Positions 8,381-16,217 of a stretch of DNA of 64,000 nt are shown one piece after another. The DNA lies in contig PMSX01000351.1 in assembly GCA_003167495.1 (NCBI GenBank), forward strand, positions 31,929 through 95,928. Direction: 5' to 3'. The DNA comes from Bryobacterales bacterium (GTDB taxonomy: Bacteria > Acidobacteriota > Terriglobia > Bryobacterales > Bryobacteraceae). The translations under genes were made by a program, and so were the position numbers. The stretch's first letter is position 1. Each line of letters starts with the position of its first letter. The notes under the pieces are model-generated. The model did not search any database. It was not told the origin of the DNA and saw only the letters and a program-made list of their open reading frames with translations.

Positions 8381-9337
8381 TTAGAAAGCCATAACCGCGT
8401 TCATCTTGGCGAGCGCGCGCGTCGCGCCGTGAATCTCCGTGTACCATTCATTGCCGCGCGTATCGCCGCGATGCGTGATCCCGACGACGACATAGATGCC
8501 GTCTGGATCGATGAACACCTTTTGACCTGGATAGAGCGCGAGTTTCTTAAAAACGGCCGACGAGATTTGCACGAGCTGGCCGAGCGAAGCTCCATAGTCG
8601 AGTAGGACGCGAAACATGAGCCCGTCTTCGACTTGTTCGGGTGTGCCGATCAAGGTGTACTTCGTCGCGCCTGAAGCCGCCGTCGCGGGCGCATACGGCG
8701 GTGCGTAGATGACATCGGGCGTCGAGCCCTGCGGGGCGAGCGAACGAATGACGACGCCCTTCCAACTCATCCAGAAATTCATAGCGTTCGTGGCGGCGGT
8801 CTGCGCGAAGTAGAGCGACGCGGGTCCAGCGAATGAAGTCCCGCGCGGATTGGCTGGCGCGCTCGCTAAGCTAGGATCGATATAGTCAATCGGAACGCCG
8901 CCCGCCTGGGCGACGAGCGCGACGGCGTTCGCCGGGCTCAGATTCGCGGGAATGACGGTCGAGACAGTCGGTCCGTTCTGATCCCAGAGTCCGACGAGAC
9001 AATGAAGCGTCAGCGTGTAGTCAGTCTCATTGGCGCGCTCCCAGAGCGGCTGAAAGACTACGCCTTGAAAGATCACGCCCGAGCCGGGGTTCTGATAACC
9101 CGCAGTGACGCTTACGGCGTCGCCCGCTTTGATCGTCGGCGCCAGCGCTGGCAGAAAGTTTGTGATGACGATATCGGCGGTCCACCAGCGCGCGAGGGGA
9201 AGCTGCTCGATGCGAAACGTACAGCGTAAGGCTTCGGGCTCCCATTGCGACGCTGAGACGGTCCACTCTTCGCCCGTCGCTTGCGGGGTGACTGTGAGCT
9301 TCCAAGCCTTGCCGAAGTAAGGGACCGTCGCGCTCAC
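8381..9337 (-). CDS. Baseplate hub protein (gp27/gpD-like)
   Basis: A 318-residue hub protein, placed between the plug (DUF6983) and the Gp138 spike. Its beta-rich pattern fits hub proteins of DUF3383 myoviruses: an N-terminal barrel (WTVSASQWEPEALRCTFRIEQ), YTLTLHCLVGLWD, and a C-terminal segment on the form and measurement of a tube interface (GQKVFIDPDGIYVVVGITHRGDTRGNEW). The hub joins the tail tube to the spike. It overlaps the plug gene start by 4 bases, suggesting coupled translation. Confidence 0.8.
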   Translation of the reverse strand: MSATVPYFGKAWKLTVTPQATGEEWTVSASQWEPEALRCTFRIEQLPLARWWTADIVITNFLPALAPTIKAGDAVSVTAGYQNPGSGVIFQGVVFQPLWERANETDYTLTLHCLVGLWDQNGPTVSTVIPANLSPANAVALVAQAGGVPIDYIDPSLASAPANPRGTSFAGPASLYFAQTAATNAMNFWMSWKGVVIRSLAPQGSTPDVIYAPPYAPATAASGATKYTLIGTPEQVEDGLMFRVLLDYGASLGQLVQISSAVFKKLALYPGQKVFIDPDGIYVVVGITHRGDTRGNEWYTEIHGATRALAKMNAVMAF

Positions 9338-9699
9338 GCCGCAGCCGCCAGGGAGACGTAGCCGGGGGTGTCATCCCATAGCAGGAGAAAGTCAGTCCCA
9401 AGATTTGTCGAGTTCGGGTAGTCCATCGCGACGCCCGACGCATTCAGAATGTAGGCCGAGCCGATCCCCAAGTACACGAACTGGCAGAGCAGATTCGCCG
9501 CCGGATAGTAACCCGTCAACATGGGAATGGAGTCGACGAGCAAGTTCCCGTTCCTGTCACTGATCGCCATCAGCCAGTACTGAGCGATCTCGGAGTAGCT
9601 TATGTCGAGCTGCAGCGTCGTCGTTCCCGCGTCGATAGCGAGCGCGACGACAAGACCTTGGTTCGGCTGGTTCGTAAGAGGAACGATTTGCGCTGGCAT
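9334..9699 (-). CDS. Baseplate plug protein, DUF6983 family
   Basis: A 121-residue protein in the position of the phage baseplate plug family (DUF6983). The family pattern is visible in FVYLGIGSAYILNA and in WLMAISDRNGNLLVDSIPMLTGY, describing a small beta-rich protein. It lies between the Dit-like protein and the hub and overlaps the hub by 4 bases. The exact structural role in this phage is inferred from family and position. Confidence 0.82.
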   Translation of the reverse strand: MPAQIVPLTNQPNQGLVVALAIDAGTTTLQLDISYSEIAQYWLMAISDRNGNLLVDSIPMLTGYYPAANLLCQFVYLGIGSAYILNASGVAMDYPNSTNLGTDFLLLWDDTPGYVSLAAAA

Positions 9700-9700
9700 T

Positions 9701-10606
9701 TTAGAGCTGTCCGAGCTGGCCGACGTTCGAGCTCGACCAGTTTCCCGCCCCAGGTACGGACGGGAAACTCGGTAGCGTCGCGTAGTTCGTCGACGTGATG
9801 TTATTCTGCTGAGTCAGTGCCGCCGAGGGCGTAACGGATTGCACAGCCCCGCTCGGCGTCGAGTCCGTCGCGTTCGGCCGAGCCGATACCGCTGTAGCGC
9901 TGTTGCTGTCATCGCTCGAAGCAATGAAGGTCGAGCCGACCGCCGTCGCGCTCGCGAGGAACATCTGCTCGAAGACGATAGTCGCGCGCAAGCCATGAAG
10001 CGTCTTCACGTCGTCGGGCGCATTCACAGATTTGACGATGACGTTCGAATAAGTCGCAAGACGCGTTGTCAGCGTTACAAGCGTGCGCTGTTCGAGAAGA
10101 TCGATCAGCGTCTCATAGGCTGAGATGCTCTTCGAGCGCGCGCCCGTCCAAGTGTTCGCGTAGTAGCTCGCCATTGCGTCGCTTACCCCAATTTCGAGAG
10201 TGATGCGCGGGATCTGTTGATACGCGTGGTCACTGATCGAGGAGACGGGCGAAGACGCGCTGGTTTGAATGGGATGGCGCGTCGTCACCAGCTCGCGTAC
10301 GTGTTCGATCCGCTGAACGCAATCGAACGCGTAGATAGTGACTGAGCCCGTCGTCGAATTTGTCGCTGAGCCTTGCGCTTGGCTCTGTAGCGAATTGCCC
10401 GATAGGGTATTCCCGGTGCCGTCCGTCACTTTACTTTGGACTTGCGAGACGCTCGCGGGAACGACAATCGTCGCGGGCGAGGGAATCTGTCTCCATTCGG
10501 GAGGGGACCACGGACCGGGCGTCGAAAGCGGGCCTAGCTCGGCCGCCGCGATCATCGGCGCGACGAGAATCTGTAAGTCGCTGAGGGCGAAGTAAACGCC
10601 GTTCAT
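9701..10606 (-). CDS. Dit-like distal tail protein
   Basis: A 301-residue protein with a Dit-like N-terminal domain. The motif FDCVQRIEHVRELVTTRHPIQ followed by DHAYQQIPRITLEIGVSDA and SAYETLIDLLEQRTLVTLTTRLATYSN is typical of Dit-like/DNA-circulation-type proteins of contractile phages. The central region (about 90-225) holds the fold; the flanks are Ser/Thr/Gln-rich and look flexible. Dit forms the ring between the tail tube and baseplate. It overlaps the tape measure gene by 4 bases. Confidence 0.78.
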   Translation of the reverse strand: MNGVYFALSDLQILVAPMIAAAELGPLSTPGPWSPPEWRQIPSPATIVVPASVSQVQSKVTDGTGNTLSGNSLQSQAQGSATNSTTGSVTIYAFDCVQRIEHVRELVTTRHPIQTSASSPVSSISDHAYQQIPRITLEIGVSDAMASYYANTWTGARSKSISAYETLIDLLEQRTLVTLTTRLATYSNVIVKSVNAPDDVKTLHGLRATIVFEQMFLASATAVGSTFIASSDDSNSATAVSARPNATDSTPSGAVQSVTPSAALTQQNNITSTNYATLPSFPSVPGAGNWSSSNVGQLGQL

Positions 10607-12255
10607 CCTACGTACCCCAACTGCGCGATATTGCGTTGCGTCGTCTGACGTTGAGCTTTCGCGTAGTCGGCTATGCCCTTCGTGACGTGCTGCTGAATCT
10701 GTTCAGGCGTGGCGTTCGGCTGCATGATGCTGACGCTCACACTGCCGATAGTGACGTTCGAACCGCCCCCGTTTGAATCGAAGAGCCCGCCGTCCTGGGC
10801 TCCCCAGCGCTTCATACCTTGTAGATATTTCTGCGGATCGTCTTCGAAGTAGCCGCCGAGTCTTCCATTTTGTAGACCCTTGACCCATTCCTCTTCCGTC
10901 TTCGCCCCGCGCACGCCTGAGAAGTTGCGTTGCATCATCGACGTGTAGTAGGCGGAGAAGTCGTCGAGCGAAGCGAACGAGCGATAGCCATTGCCGCCGG
11001 CATTCTTGACCCCGCCCATGTTGTTGTACTTGCTCATCACGGAGCTATTGAAGCCGTTCGTTTCGTGCTGCCATTGCTCGTAGATGAGTTTTGGATCTAC
11101 TCCGAGCTGAGCGCCGGCCTTGATAGCCAGCTCGCGCGCGCGCTTCGCTACGTCCGACGAAGGCGCGGAAGGCCCGGCCGTTGCGTCGTCGCCGGGCTTT
11201 TGCGAGTCGTTATAGAGCTTGGCTCCCCCGCCCAGGCCCGCGCCAATCGCCGCCCCGATCCCAGTACCGATACCGGGCGCGATCATCGTTCCTAAGGCCG
11301 CGCCGAGGAGCCCACCCGCGTCTGGACCGAGCAAGGAAAAAGCGCTCTTGGCGAACATCAAAGCGTCGCCGGGATGCAGCGTGAGTAAAGCGAGGACCGC
11401 GCCCGCCAGATCTAAGACGATACGCGCGGCGTGCGAAAGCGTGATCAACATACCGCCGAGGACGTGAACGACATGCTGAATCGCCCCCGCCAATTTGTGA
11501 AAGCTGAGCTCGGTACCTTCGATGGATTGATCGCCGGTTAGTATGCCGATCAAATTGGTGAAGTCTACGAGCAGGCCGCCGAGTTCCATGCCCAGGTCTT
11601 TCACGACTTCCCAAGTCGTCTTGAGCACCGGAACGATGTTCTCGGAAAACGAGTCAGACCACTCGGGGATGTGCTGAATGATGTAGTCGCCCCACTCGTG
11701 AAACTTCGCGATGATCCAATCGATTTGCGGACCGAGATTCTCGACGAGATTCGAGACGAAGGCCATCGAGACATACTCGAACTCCATCCGCAGTTTGGCG
11801 AACTCCGTCTTGAGGTCGCGCACGCGGCGCATGTTCGCTTCGAAATTGACGCCCAGTTGCGCGGTCAATTTGTCCTGAAGTACGCCCATCTCGATCATGC
11901 GGGCTCGTATCTCGGGGTCCCAGATCGCGTCTTCCATTGACACGCCGAGCGCGTCAAGACTCATCGAGAGCTTACGCGCCTGGGCGGTGTTCATGAACAT
12001 ATGAAGCCCGAGCAGCCGATACTTCTGATCGGCGTCGGCGACTTGTTCAGCCATCCCAATCACGGCAGTCGAGACGCCCACTAGCGCGCCCGTTGCGGCG
12101 AGCTGCCACTTCAACAGATCGCGTATGACGCCGCCCGTGTTTCGTTCAACGGCCGCGCTCGCGTCCTTCAAGCCCATCTCGAACTTCCGCAGCTCTGGAT
12201 TGTTGACTTGGAAGCCGAGCGAGACTAGATAGCTTTTGAGAACTTCAAGATCCAT
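10603..12255 (-). CDS. Tail tape measure protein with glucosaminidase-like domain
   Basis: A 550-residue tape measure protein. The N-terminal half is alpha-helical with hydrophobic segments (WQLAATGALVGVSTAVIGMA near residue 50 and several between 265 and 340). A Gly/Ala-rich stretch (GLLGAALGTMIAPGIGTGIG) precedes a domain resembling bacterial glucosaminidases (about 375-495: VDPKLIYEQWQHETNGF, then NNMGGVK and FASLDDFSAYY). That domain probably opens peptidoglycan during DNA entry. The length predicts a short tail of roughly 80 nm by the usual ~1.5 Å per residue rule. It begins inside the -1 frameshift extension of the chaperone gene. Confidence 0.88.
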   Translation of the reverse strand: MDLEVLKSYLVSLGFQVNNPELRKFEMGLKDASAAVERNTGGVIRDLLKWQLAATGALVGVSTAVIGMAEQVADADQKYRLLGLHMFMNTAQARKLSMSLDALGVSMEDAIWDPEIRARMIEMGVLQDKLTAQLGVNFEANMRRVRDLKTEFAKLRMEFEYVSMAFVSNLVENLGPQIDWIIAKFHEWGDYIIQHIPEWSDSFSENIVPVLKTTWEVVKDLGMELGGLLVDFTNLIGILTGDQSIEGTELSFHKLAGAIQHVVHVLGGMLITLSHAARIVLDLAGAVLALLTLHPGDALMFAKSAFSLLGPDAGGLLGAALGTMIAPGIGTGIGAAIGAGLGGGAKLYNDSQKPGDDATAGPSAPSSDVAKRARELAIKAGAQLGVDPKLIYEQWQHETNGFNSSVMSKYNNMGGVKNAGGNGYRSFASLDDFSAYYTSMMQRNFSGVRGAKTEEEWVKGLQNGRLGGYFEDDPQKYLQGMKRWGAQDGGLFDSNGGGSNVTIGSVSVSIMQPNATPEQIQQHVTKGIADYAKAQRQTTQRNIAQLGYVG

Positions 12256-12858
12256 ATTCGTTTTTTGATTGGTGGTAAGCGTGCAAGCGGCGTTCGTTCT
12301 CGCTTTTCACGTCGAGCAGTTCGTGTACGTCGAGTAAGTCGTCAAGGGTGAACTGATCGGAGACGAGATCGCGATGCGTCCAGAGTCCCGCGAAGACGGG
12401 TCTGAACGCGAACGAGTCTAAAGTGGGGCAGTCGACGAGCCGAGGCCCAGCGCTGGAAGCATCGCCAGAATTTGACTCAACCCGTCGCCTTCGAAAAAAT
12501 CCGTGAGGTTGAAGAGAAGCGCCTGAATGGTCAGACTCATGACGCCGACCAGATCGTATTCAAGCTCTTTCACGGCGAAGGTCTCGGGGCGCACGAAGAC
12601 GGGCATCGGTACGCCGTTCTCGTAGCGCCGACAGACGGCGAGCGCGTGACCTTGCAGCGAAGCAAATTCATCCTCGCTGAGCGCGCTCCGATTCGAAGCG
12701 AGCGACGCGCCCGCTTGTTTCGACAGCGCGCCTTCGATCACGGCGGGCAGCATCTTTGTGAGAACCTGAGCGAGAATCCAAGAGCCGTCGCGGGCTTTGA
12801 ACTTACCGATCTGGTAGCGCTGACCTGCGATCTCGACATCTTTGGTGAGAGGTTTCAT
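12245..12858 (-). CDS. Tail assembly chaperone, frameshifted long form (G-GT-like)
   Basis: This is the predicted product of -1 ribosomal slippage at 12493-12499. The ribosome reads the short chaperone to its slippery site, moves to the -1 frame, and then continues without a stop to 12245. The extension contains FRPVFAGLWTHRDL, then LDDLLDVHELLDVKSENERR, the conserved pattern of the DUF6889-type second chaperone part found in Mu-like and DUF3383 phages. It overlaps the tape measure start by 11 bases. In lambda the equivalent G-GT protein keeps the tape measure soluble and recruits tube subunits. The -1 frame and the slippery sequence are read directly; the efficiency of slippage is not known. 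Confidence 0.75.
12418..12858 (-). CDS. Tail assembly chaperone, short form (G-like)
   Basis: A 146-residue protein between tube and tape measure, the fixed site of tail assembly chaperones. It begins KPLTKDVEIAGQRYQIGKFKARDGSWILAQVL, similar to the first chaperone of Mu-like phages (tail chaperone binding to the tape measure). It ends in frame 0 at 12418. The longer form made by -1 slippage is listed separately. No membrane or signal features are seen. Confidence 0.8.
   Translation of the reverse strand: MKPLTKDVEIAGQRYQIGKFKARDGSWILAQVLTKMLPAVIEGALSKQAGASLASNRSALSEDEFASLQGHALAVCRRYENGVPMPVFVRPETFAVKELEYDLVGVMSLTIQALLFNLTDFFEGDGLSQILAMLPALGLGSSTAPL
12493..12499 (-). promoter_or_regulatory. 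-1 frameshift slippery heptamer T TTT TTC
   Basis: On the minus strand the codons GAT TTT TTC contain the heptamer T TTT TTC in the correct X XXY YYZ phase for -1 slippage. It lies about 75 bases before the frame-0 stop of the short chaperone. The -1 frame remains open across the stop and on to 12245. It is the same arrangement as lambda G/GT. Seen directly; slippage itself is inferred. Confidence 0.75.
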
Positions 12859-12861
12859 TGG

Positions 12862-13305
12862 TTACTCGCTGATGATCTTGGCGCAAAGGAACATCCAGGA
12901 GATGTCCTGGCCTTTTTCGCCGTAGACTTTCGGAGGCACTTTCGAGAACGTGACGCCGGTACAGGTGTGCATCGAGCCGTCGATCAGATTGCGCGCGGTG
13001 AACATACCGGCAGCCCACAATCCGACACTGCCCGAATCCGCGGCGGTCTTGCACGCGTTGAAGGTGTTCAGAAAGAAGGCGTGAACGTCGCTCGTCTGTT
13101 GCGCTTTCACCGTAATCGAGCCGTTGTCGCCGGCGATGTAGCTCATCATGATCGAGCCGTCTGCAGACTTCGCGACATCGGTCCGCTCTGTCGCCATTTC
13201 GATTTGCAGCTCGCCGAAGCCTTGCTGGTCGCCGCCGCCGAAAATATAAGTGCCGAGCGGGTGTACGAACGCGCCCGTCAAGTCTTTGAATGAGTAAAGT
13301 GTCAT
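12862..13305 (-). CDS. Tail tube protein, DUF3277 family
   Basis: A 147-residue tube subunit. It starts LYSFKDLTGAFVHPLGTYIFGGG and continues TDVAKSADGSIMMSYIAGDNGSITVKAQQTS, the pattern of DUF3277 tube proteins that accompany DUF3383 sheaths. These subunits stack as hexameric rings forming the inner tail tube. It is 40 bases downstream of the sheath gene and immediately upstream of the chaperone, the standard order. Confidence 0.88.
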   Translation of the reverse strand: MTLYSFKDLTGAFVHPLGTYIFGGGDQQGFGELQIEMATERTDVAKSADGSIMMSYIAGDNGSITVKAQQTSDVHAFFLNTFNACKTAADSGSVGLWAAGMFTARNLIDGSMHTCTGVTFSKVPPKVYGEKGQDISWMFLCAKIISE

Positions 13306-13345
13306 GAAAGTGTTCTCCTAGAAATTTGAGTTCCCTGCCCCGCGC

Positions 13346-14482
13346 CTAGCGCTGAACGTTAACCCCGATGCTGATCGACTGAATGGCTCCGGCTTCGTTG
13401 AACGCGATATAGATGGGCATCGCTTGCCGCGCGGCCTTCGCGCCCGATCCTTGCAGAGCGAAGTCTTGCGCTTGAATCATGTAGCCTTTCGGCAACGGCG
13501 TCCCCGCCGTCAGCGCAAGAACTTGCTGCCCGTTCCAAGTGCCGGGTCCGATATAGCCGCGTGTGACGGCGCGCTCGCAGACTTGATGAGCGACATTCAA
13601 GAGCAACGCTTCGCCCGCGTTATTCTGCGGGATCGAGGGCAGCGCGATAAGCTGGTTCACCATCGATAGCTGAAGATCGGCGCTCAGCATGTCGAGGTTG
13701 AGAACCTCGTCAAAGAATTGGCCGTTGGGTAGAACGCCGGGCTGCAGCCACACGTAGCTGTTCGCGGTCGATACGTACACGTTGATATTGAGCGACTGAA
13801 GAAGCGAGACTTGCGCCTGCGTCAACGGCTCGGGCGTGATGCCGGTTTCGACCTTGAACATCATTGTAAAGTTGGAATTCGCGAGTCCGGTATTAAGACC
13901 CATCGCGACGCCCATACGTGCGGCGAACTCGTAGGCGTTCAGCGGAGCCGAGCCGGATTGCGTCGTCGCGTAGACGCCGAACGCGCGATTGTCGTTCGCG
14001 GCTTGCAGCGTCGCCGCGACGTTACCAGTGGTGTTGGCGAGTACGGCGGCGTCGGCAGTCGTGTAGAAGTACATGCAGACGGGGGTCGCGGCTTGCGCCC
14101 AAGCAGCGATAGCTTCATGGTCGGCTGCAGCCGCGCCGATGACGCCCACACCCCACCAATTCGGATTCGCCGCGCGGCAGGCCTGCACGGCGGTCAGGGC
14201 CGACTCGGGAACGGTCAGATCCTGGCGTCCGACATAGAGAACGCTGGGCTGAGGAGTGACGCCGAAGTAAAGCTGCGCGGCGTACACCTCGGGACTGGTC
14301 AAGCTGAAGCCAGCGGTCAGCATGGCCGCGACTGAGGTGTATTCTTGAATGCGCGTCGCACCCGAGATAACAGTCGACTGGCCGACGATCAGCGCGGAGT
14401 TGAAAGTCGGGACGTTGGCGCCCACGGGCGAAACGTTAATCGATACGGTACAGACGGGCGAAAGCGACAAAGTGCTAGACAT
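13346..14482 (-). CDS. Contractile tail sheath, DUF3383 family
   Basis: A 378-residue sheath protein of the DUF3383 family. Recognisable parts are VTVSINVSP-like start, FNSALIVGQSTVISGATRIQEYTSVAAMLTAGF, then PEVYAAQLYFGVTPQPSVLYVGRQDL, and a C-terminal end ISIGVNVQR. Sheath subunits contract to drive the tube through the envelope, so this gene makes the phage a myovirus. A purine-rich Shine-Dalgarno (AAAGGA) precedes the ATG. Confidence 0.92.
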   Translation of the reverse strand: MSSTLSLSPVCTVSINVSPVGANVPTFNSALIVGQSTVISGATRIQEYTSVAAMLTAGFSLTSPEVYAAQLYFGVTPQPSVLYVGRQDLTVPESALTAVQACRAANPNWWGVGVIGAAAADHEAIAAWAQAATPVCMYFYTTADAAVLANTTGNVAATLQAANDNRAFGVYATTQSGSAPLNAYEFAARMGVAMGLNTGLANSNFTMMFKVETGITPEPLTQAQVSLLQSLNINVYVSTANSYVWLQPGVLPNGQFFDEVLNLDMLSADLQLSMVNQLIALPSIPQNNAGEALLLNVAHQVCERAVTRGYIGPGTWNGQQVLALTAGTPLPKGYMIQAQDFALQGSGAKAARQAMPIYIAFNEAGAIQSISIGVNVQR

Positions 14483-14527
14483 TGATTTTTTTCCTTTTGA
14501 AAGAGAGAGTTTGAAGGCGGCGAGGTT

Positions 14528-15133
14528 TTACGTCGCCGTGATGTCGGCCACCTGGCCGCGTTCTATGAAGAGTTTTGTTTCCACCGAAGCGATGGTCGGA
14601 AGAACTATCGACTCAGTGACGAGCTCGTACATTTGTAAGCTCAGATCGGCGCGCGGCCACCAATTGCCGTCCCGCTGTTCGGGCGCGCGGATCGTGCGCT
14701 TCCATCTCGTAACGACGCTGAGGTTCGACGCGAGCAGCTCGTCATGCGTCCAGTCGAGCGTGAGCGCGCTTTTGATAAGGCGCGCGCGGTCGAAGCCGCT
14801 CGGCCCGTAGAGAACCCAGCGCACGCCCCAGGTGCGCACGAAGGTGTCGATCTGAGAGACAGTCGCGCTCGATGCAACGACGAGCGCGCGATCCCGGATG
14901 CTATACGCGTCGTCGTCTTCGGTCGTTTGGATCGAGCAGATATCGTCGGTGAACGTGAAGCCCGGTTGCGCTTGCCAAGCGACGCGCACCTTCGAGTAGG
15001 CGAGCGGATCGGTCGACGGGTTGATGCCGAAGATGTTCAGGGTAAGCGTTTGGATGATCTGATCGAGGTCAGTCGTCGCAAGCGCGCTCGACGTGAAGAC
15101 CAGACCGTTCGCGAAGGTTGTCGTATTGGGCAT
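14528..15133 (-). CDS. Neck/tail terminator protein
   Basis: A 201-residue protein just upstream of the sheath. Features such as LDQIIQTLTLNIFGI, KVRVAWQAQPGFTFTDDICSIQTTEDDDAYSIRD and the closing W-RWDLSLQMYELVTES-like stretch fit the phage neck terminator (gp12-like, LIC_12616-type) family. These proteins cap the completed tail. No enzymatic motifs are seen. Assignment rests on family pattern and fixed position. Confidence 0.75.
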   Translation of the reverse strand: MPNTTTFANGLVFTSSALATTDLDQIIQTLTLNIFGINPSTDPLAYSKVRVAWQAQPGFTFTDDICSIQTTEDDDAYSIRDRALVVASSATVSQIDTFVRTWGVRWVLYGPSGFDRARLIKSALTLDWTHDELLASNLSVVTRWKRTIRAPEQRDGNWWPRADLSLQMYELVTESIVLPTIASVETKLFIERGQVADITAT

Positions 15134-15493
15134 TTAGTCTCCGCTGACGCGTACGCCCGCAGCCTTCCAGTAGCCGTAATCGGCGTAGGGCCACACTTTC
15201 GAGATGCGGTAGACATCGCCGCGCCAAGTCAGTGTGTCGGAGGTCTGTGGTGTCGCGCCGCCCGTCGATTGAAGGAGCTCCGTCATCGTGTAGAAGAGCA
15301 TCGCCCCGCTAATGCGGTCCCCTTCGGGAAGCTGCTGCAGATCGCGTTCCTTAGCGACTGTGACGACGGCCGCTATGGTGAGCGGCGTCGCCGAAGACTG
15401 CCAGCCCCCCAGCACGAACGCGCCCGTCGAGCGTTGTACGACGAGCTGCTGCGTGAAGTCGGGGTCGGTGATGAGTGCGCTCAGGTTTATCAT
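15134..15493 (-). CDS. Neck protein, probable head closure/stopper
   Basis: A 119-residue protein between the gp10-like neck protein and the tail terminator. The C-terminal WRGDVYRISKVWPYADYGYWKA segment is typical of small beta-barrel neck proteins of myoviruses with DUF4054 connectors. It overlaps the upstream gene by 4 bases. It probably closes the portal channel after packaging. The precise role is inferred from order. Confidence 0.65.
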   Translation of the reverse strand: MINLSALITDPDFTQQLVVQRSTGAFVLGGWQSSATPLTIAAVVTVAKERDLQQLPEGDRISGAMLFYTMTELLQSTGGATPQTSDTLTWRGDVYRISKVWPYADYGYWKAAGVRVSGD

Positions 15494-15978
15494 GTTTCGT
15501 CGACCAAATAAGTGATAGACCTTCTCAGTTGCGCTGTGTCGATGAGAGGGCGGTCGCTACCTTTACGCTCGATCGTTTCCGCTGAATCCGCAGCCCAGGC
15601 GTTGCGGCTATCGGTAAACCATCTTTTCGCGGCGTTGCTGCCTTCCATGCCCGCCTGTTTCAGCAGTGTCTTCGCCTCGCTTGGCTTGCTGGCGAGCACC
15701 GCGCGCGCCGTTTCGCCTAGCTTTTTCGTAATGAGCGCTTTGTTGTCGTCGGCTTCGAGGGCCGGTTCGATCACGGGTCTCGCGGGAATCCCCTGCAGCG
15801 GCGAGCCGTGCGTGTGGATATACAGCAAACCGGCGTTCGTGACTTCCGTCGTCTTTTTGCGCTCGGTCTCGTCTTCCGGCACGCCCACGTAGACTTCGGA
15901 TTTTGCGATTTGCGCGAGCTTGGCTTTCAGCGCATCGAAGCCGCCGCCGCTCGACGACGTCTTAATGGTTGGCTGCAT
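15490..15978 (-). CDS. HK97 gp10-like neck/tail completion protein
   Basis: A 162-residue protein with the pattern of gp10-like/virion morphogenesis neck proteins: AKSEVYVGVPEDETERK, then TNAGLLYIHTHGSPLQGIPARPVIEPAL, and a C-terminal DRPLIDTAQLRRSITYLV. These proteins join the tail to the head connector. The ATG lies 17 bases inside the end of a preceding small gene. Confidence 0.82.
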   Translation of the reverse strand: MQPTIKTSSSGGGFDALKAKLAQIAKSEVYVGVPEDETERKKTTEVTNAGLLYIHTHGSPLQGIPARPVIEPALEADDNKALITKKLGETARAVLASKPSEAKTLLKQAGMEGSNAAKRWFTDSRNAWAADSAETIERKGSDRPLIDTAQLRRSITYLVDET

Positions 15979-16132
15979 AAATCACGGGAGAGAATCTCAA
16001 ACCAGGCCTCACTAGGTTTGTAAGGTCGTTTAGCAAATCCGGCGTGGTGCTCGACCTGGTCGGGCACTCGCAGGATTCAAGCGTGAATGGCGGCGTGGGG
16101 ATGATCGCCGCTTCGCCGGTCGTCTTAACCAT
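15962..16132 (-). CDS. Small protein, unknown function
   Basis: A 56-residue frame that fills the gap between the 30-residue membrane peptide and the gp10-like gene. Its ATG overlaps the stop of the upstream gene (ATGGTTAA), and its end overlaps the gp10-like start by 17 bases, which fits the packing of this operon. It contains CECP near residue 21 and a C-terminal SPVIYAANH. I recognise no family. It is supported by spacing only. Confidence 0.4.
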   Translation of the reverse strand: MVKTTGEAAIIPTPPFTLESCECPTRSSTTPDLLNDLTNLVRPGLRFSPVIYAANH

Positions 16133-16217
16133 TGGCGACATTGACGACGGACACAATCACGAGCGCGAGGATAGCGGCGAAAGCGAGCCAGTAAAGGTAG
16201 CGGCTGTCCAGGTTCAT
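16125..16217 (-). CDS. 30-residue single-pass membrane peptide
   Basis: A tiny frame whose ATG shares an ATGA overlap with the stop of the 500-residue repeat protein. Residues 8-27 (YWLAFAAILALVIVSVVNV) form a clear transmembrane helix after a short charged N-terminus. Its size and position between virion genes are unusual. It could be a holin-like or assembly peptide, but there is no direct evidence of either. Confidence 0.5.
   Translation of the reverse strand: MNLDSRYLYWLAFAAILALVIVSVVNVANG

Noticed and set aside
12472..13293. Long plus-strand open frame opposite the tube and chaperone genes
   Set aside because: It mirrors the GC-rich codons of the minus-strand genes and has no domain or ribosome site.
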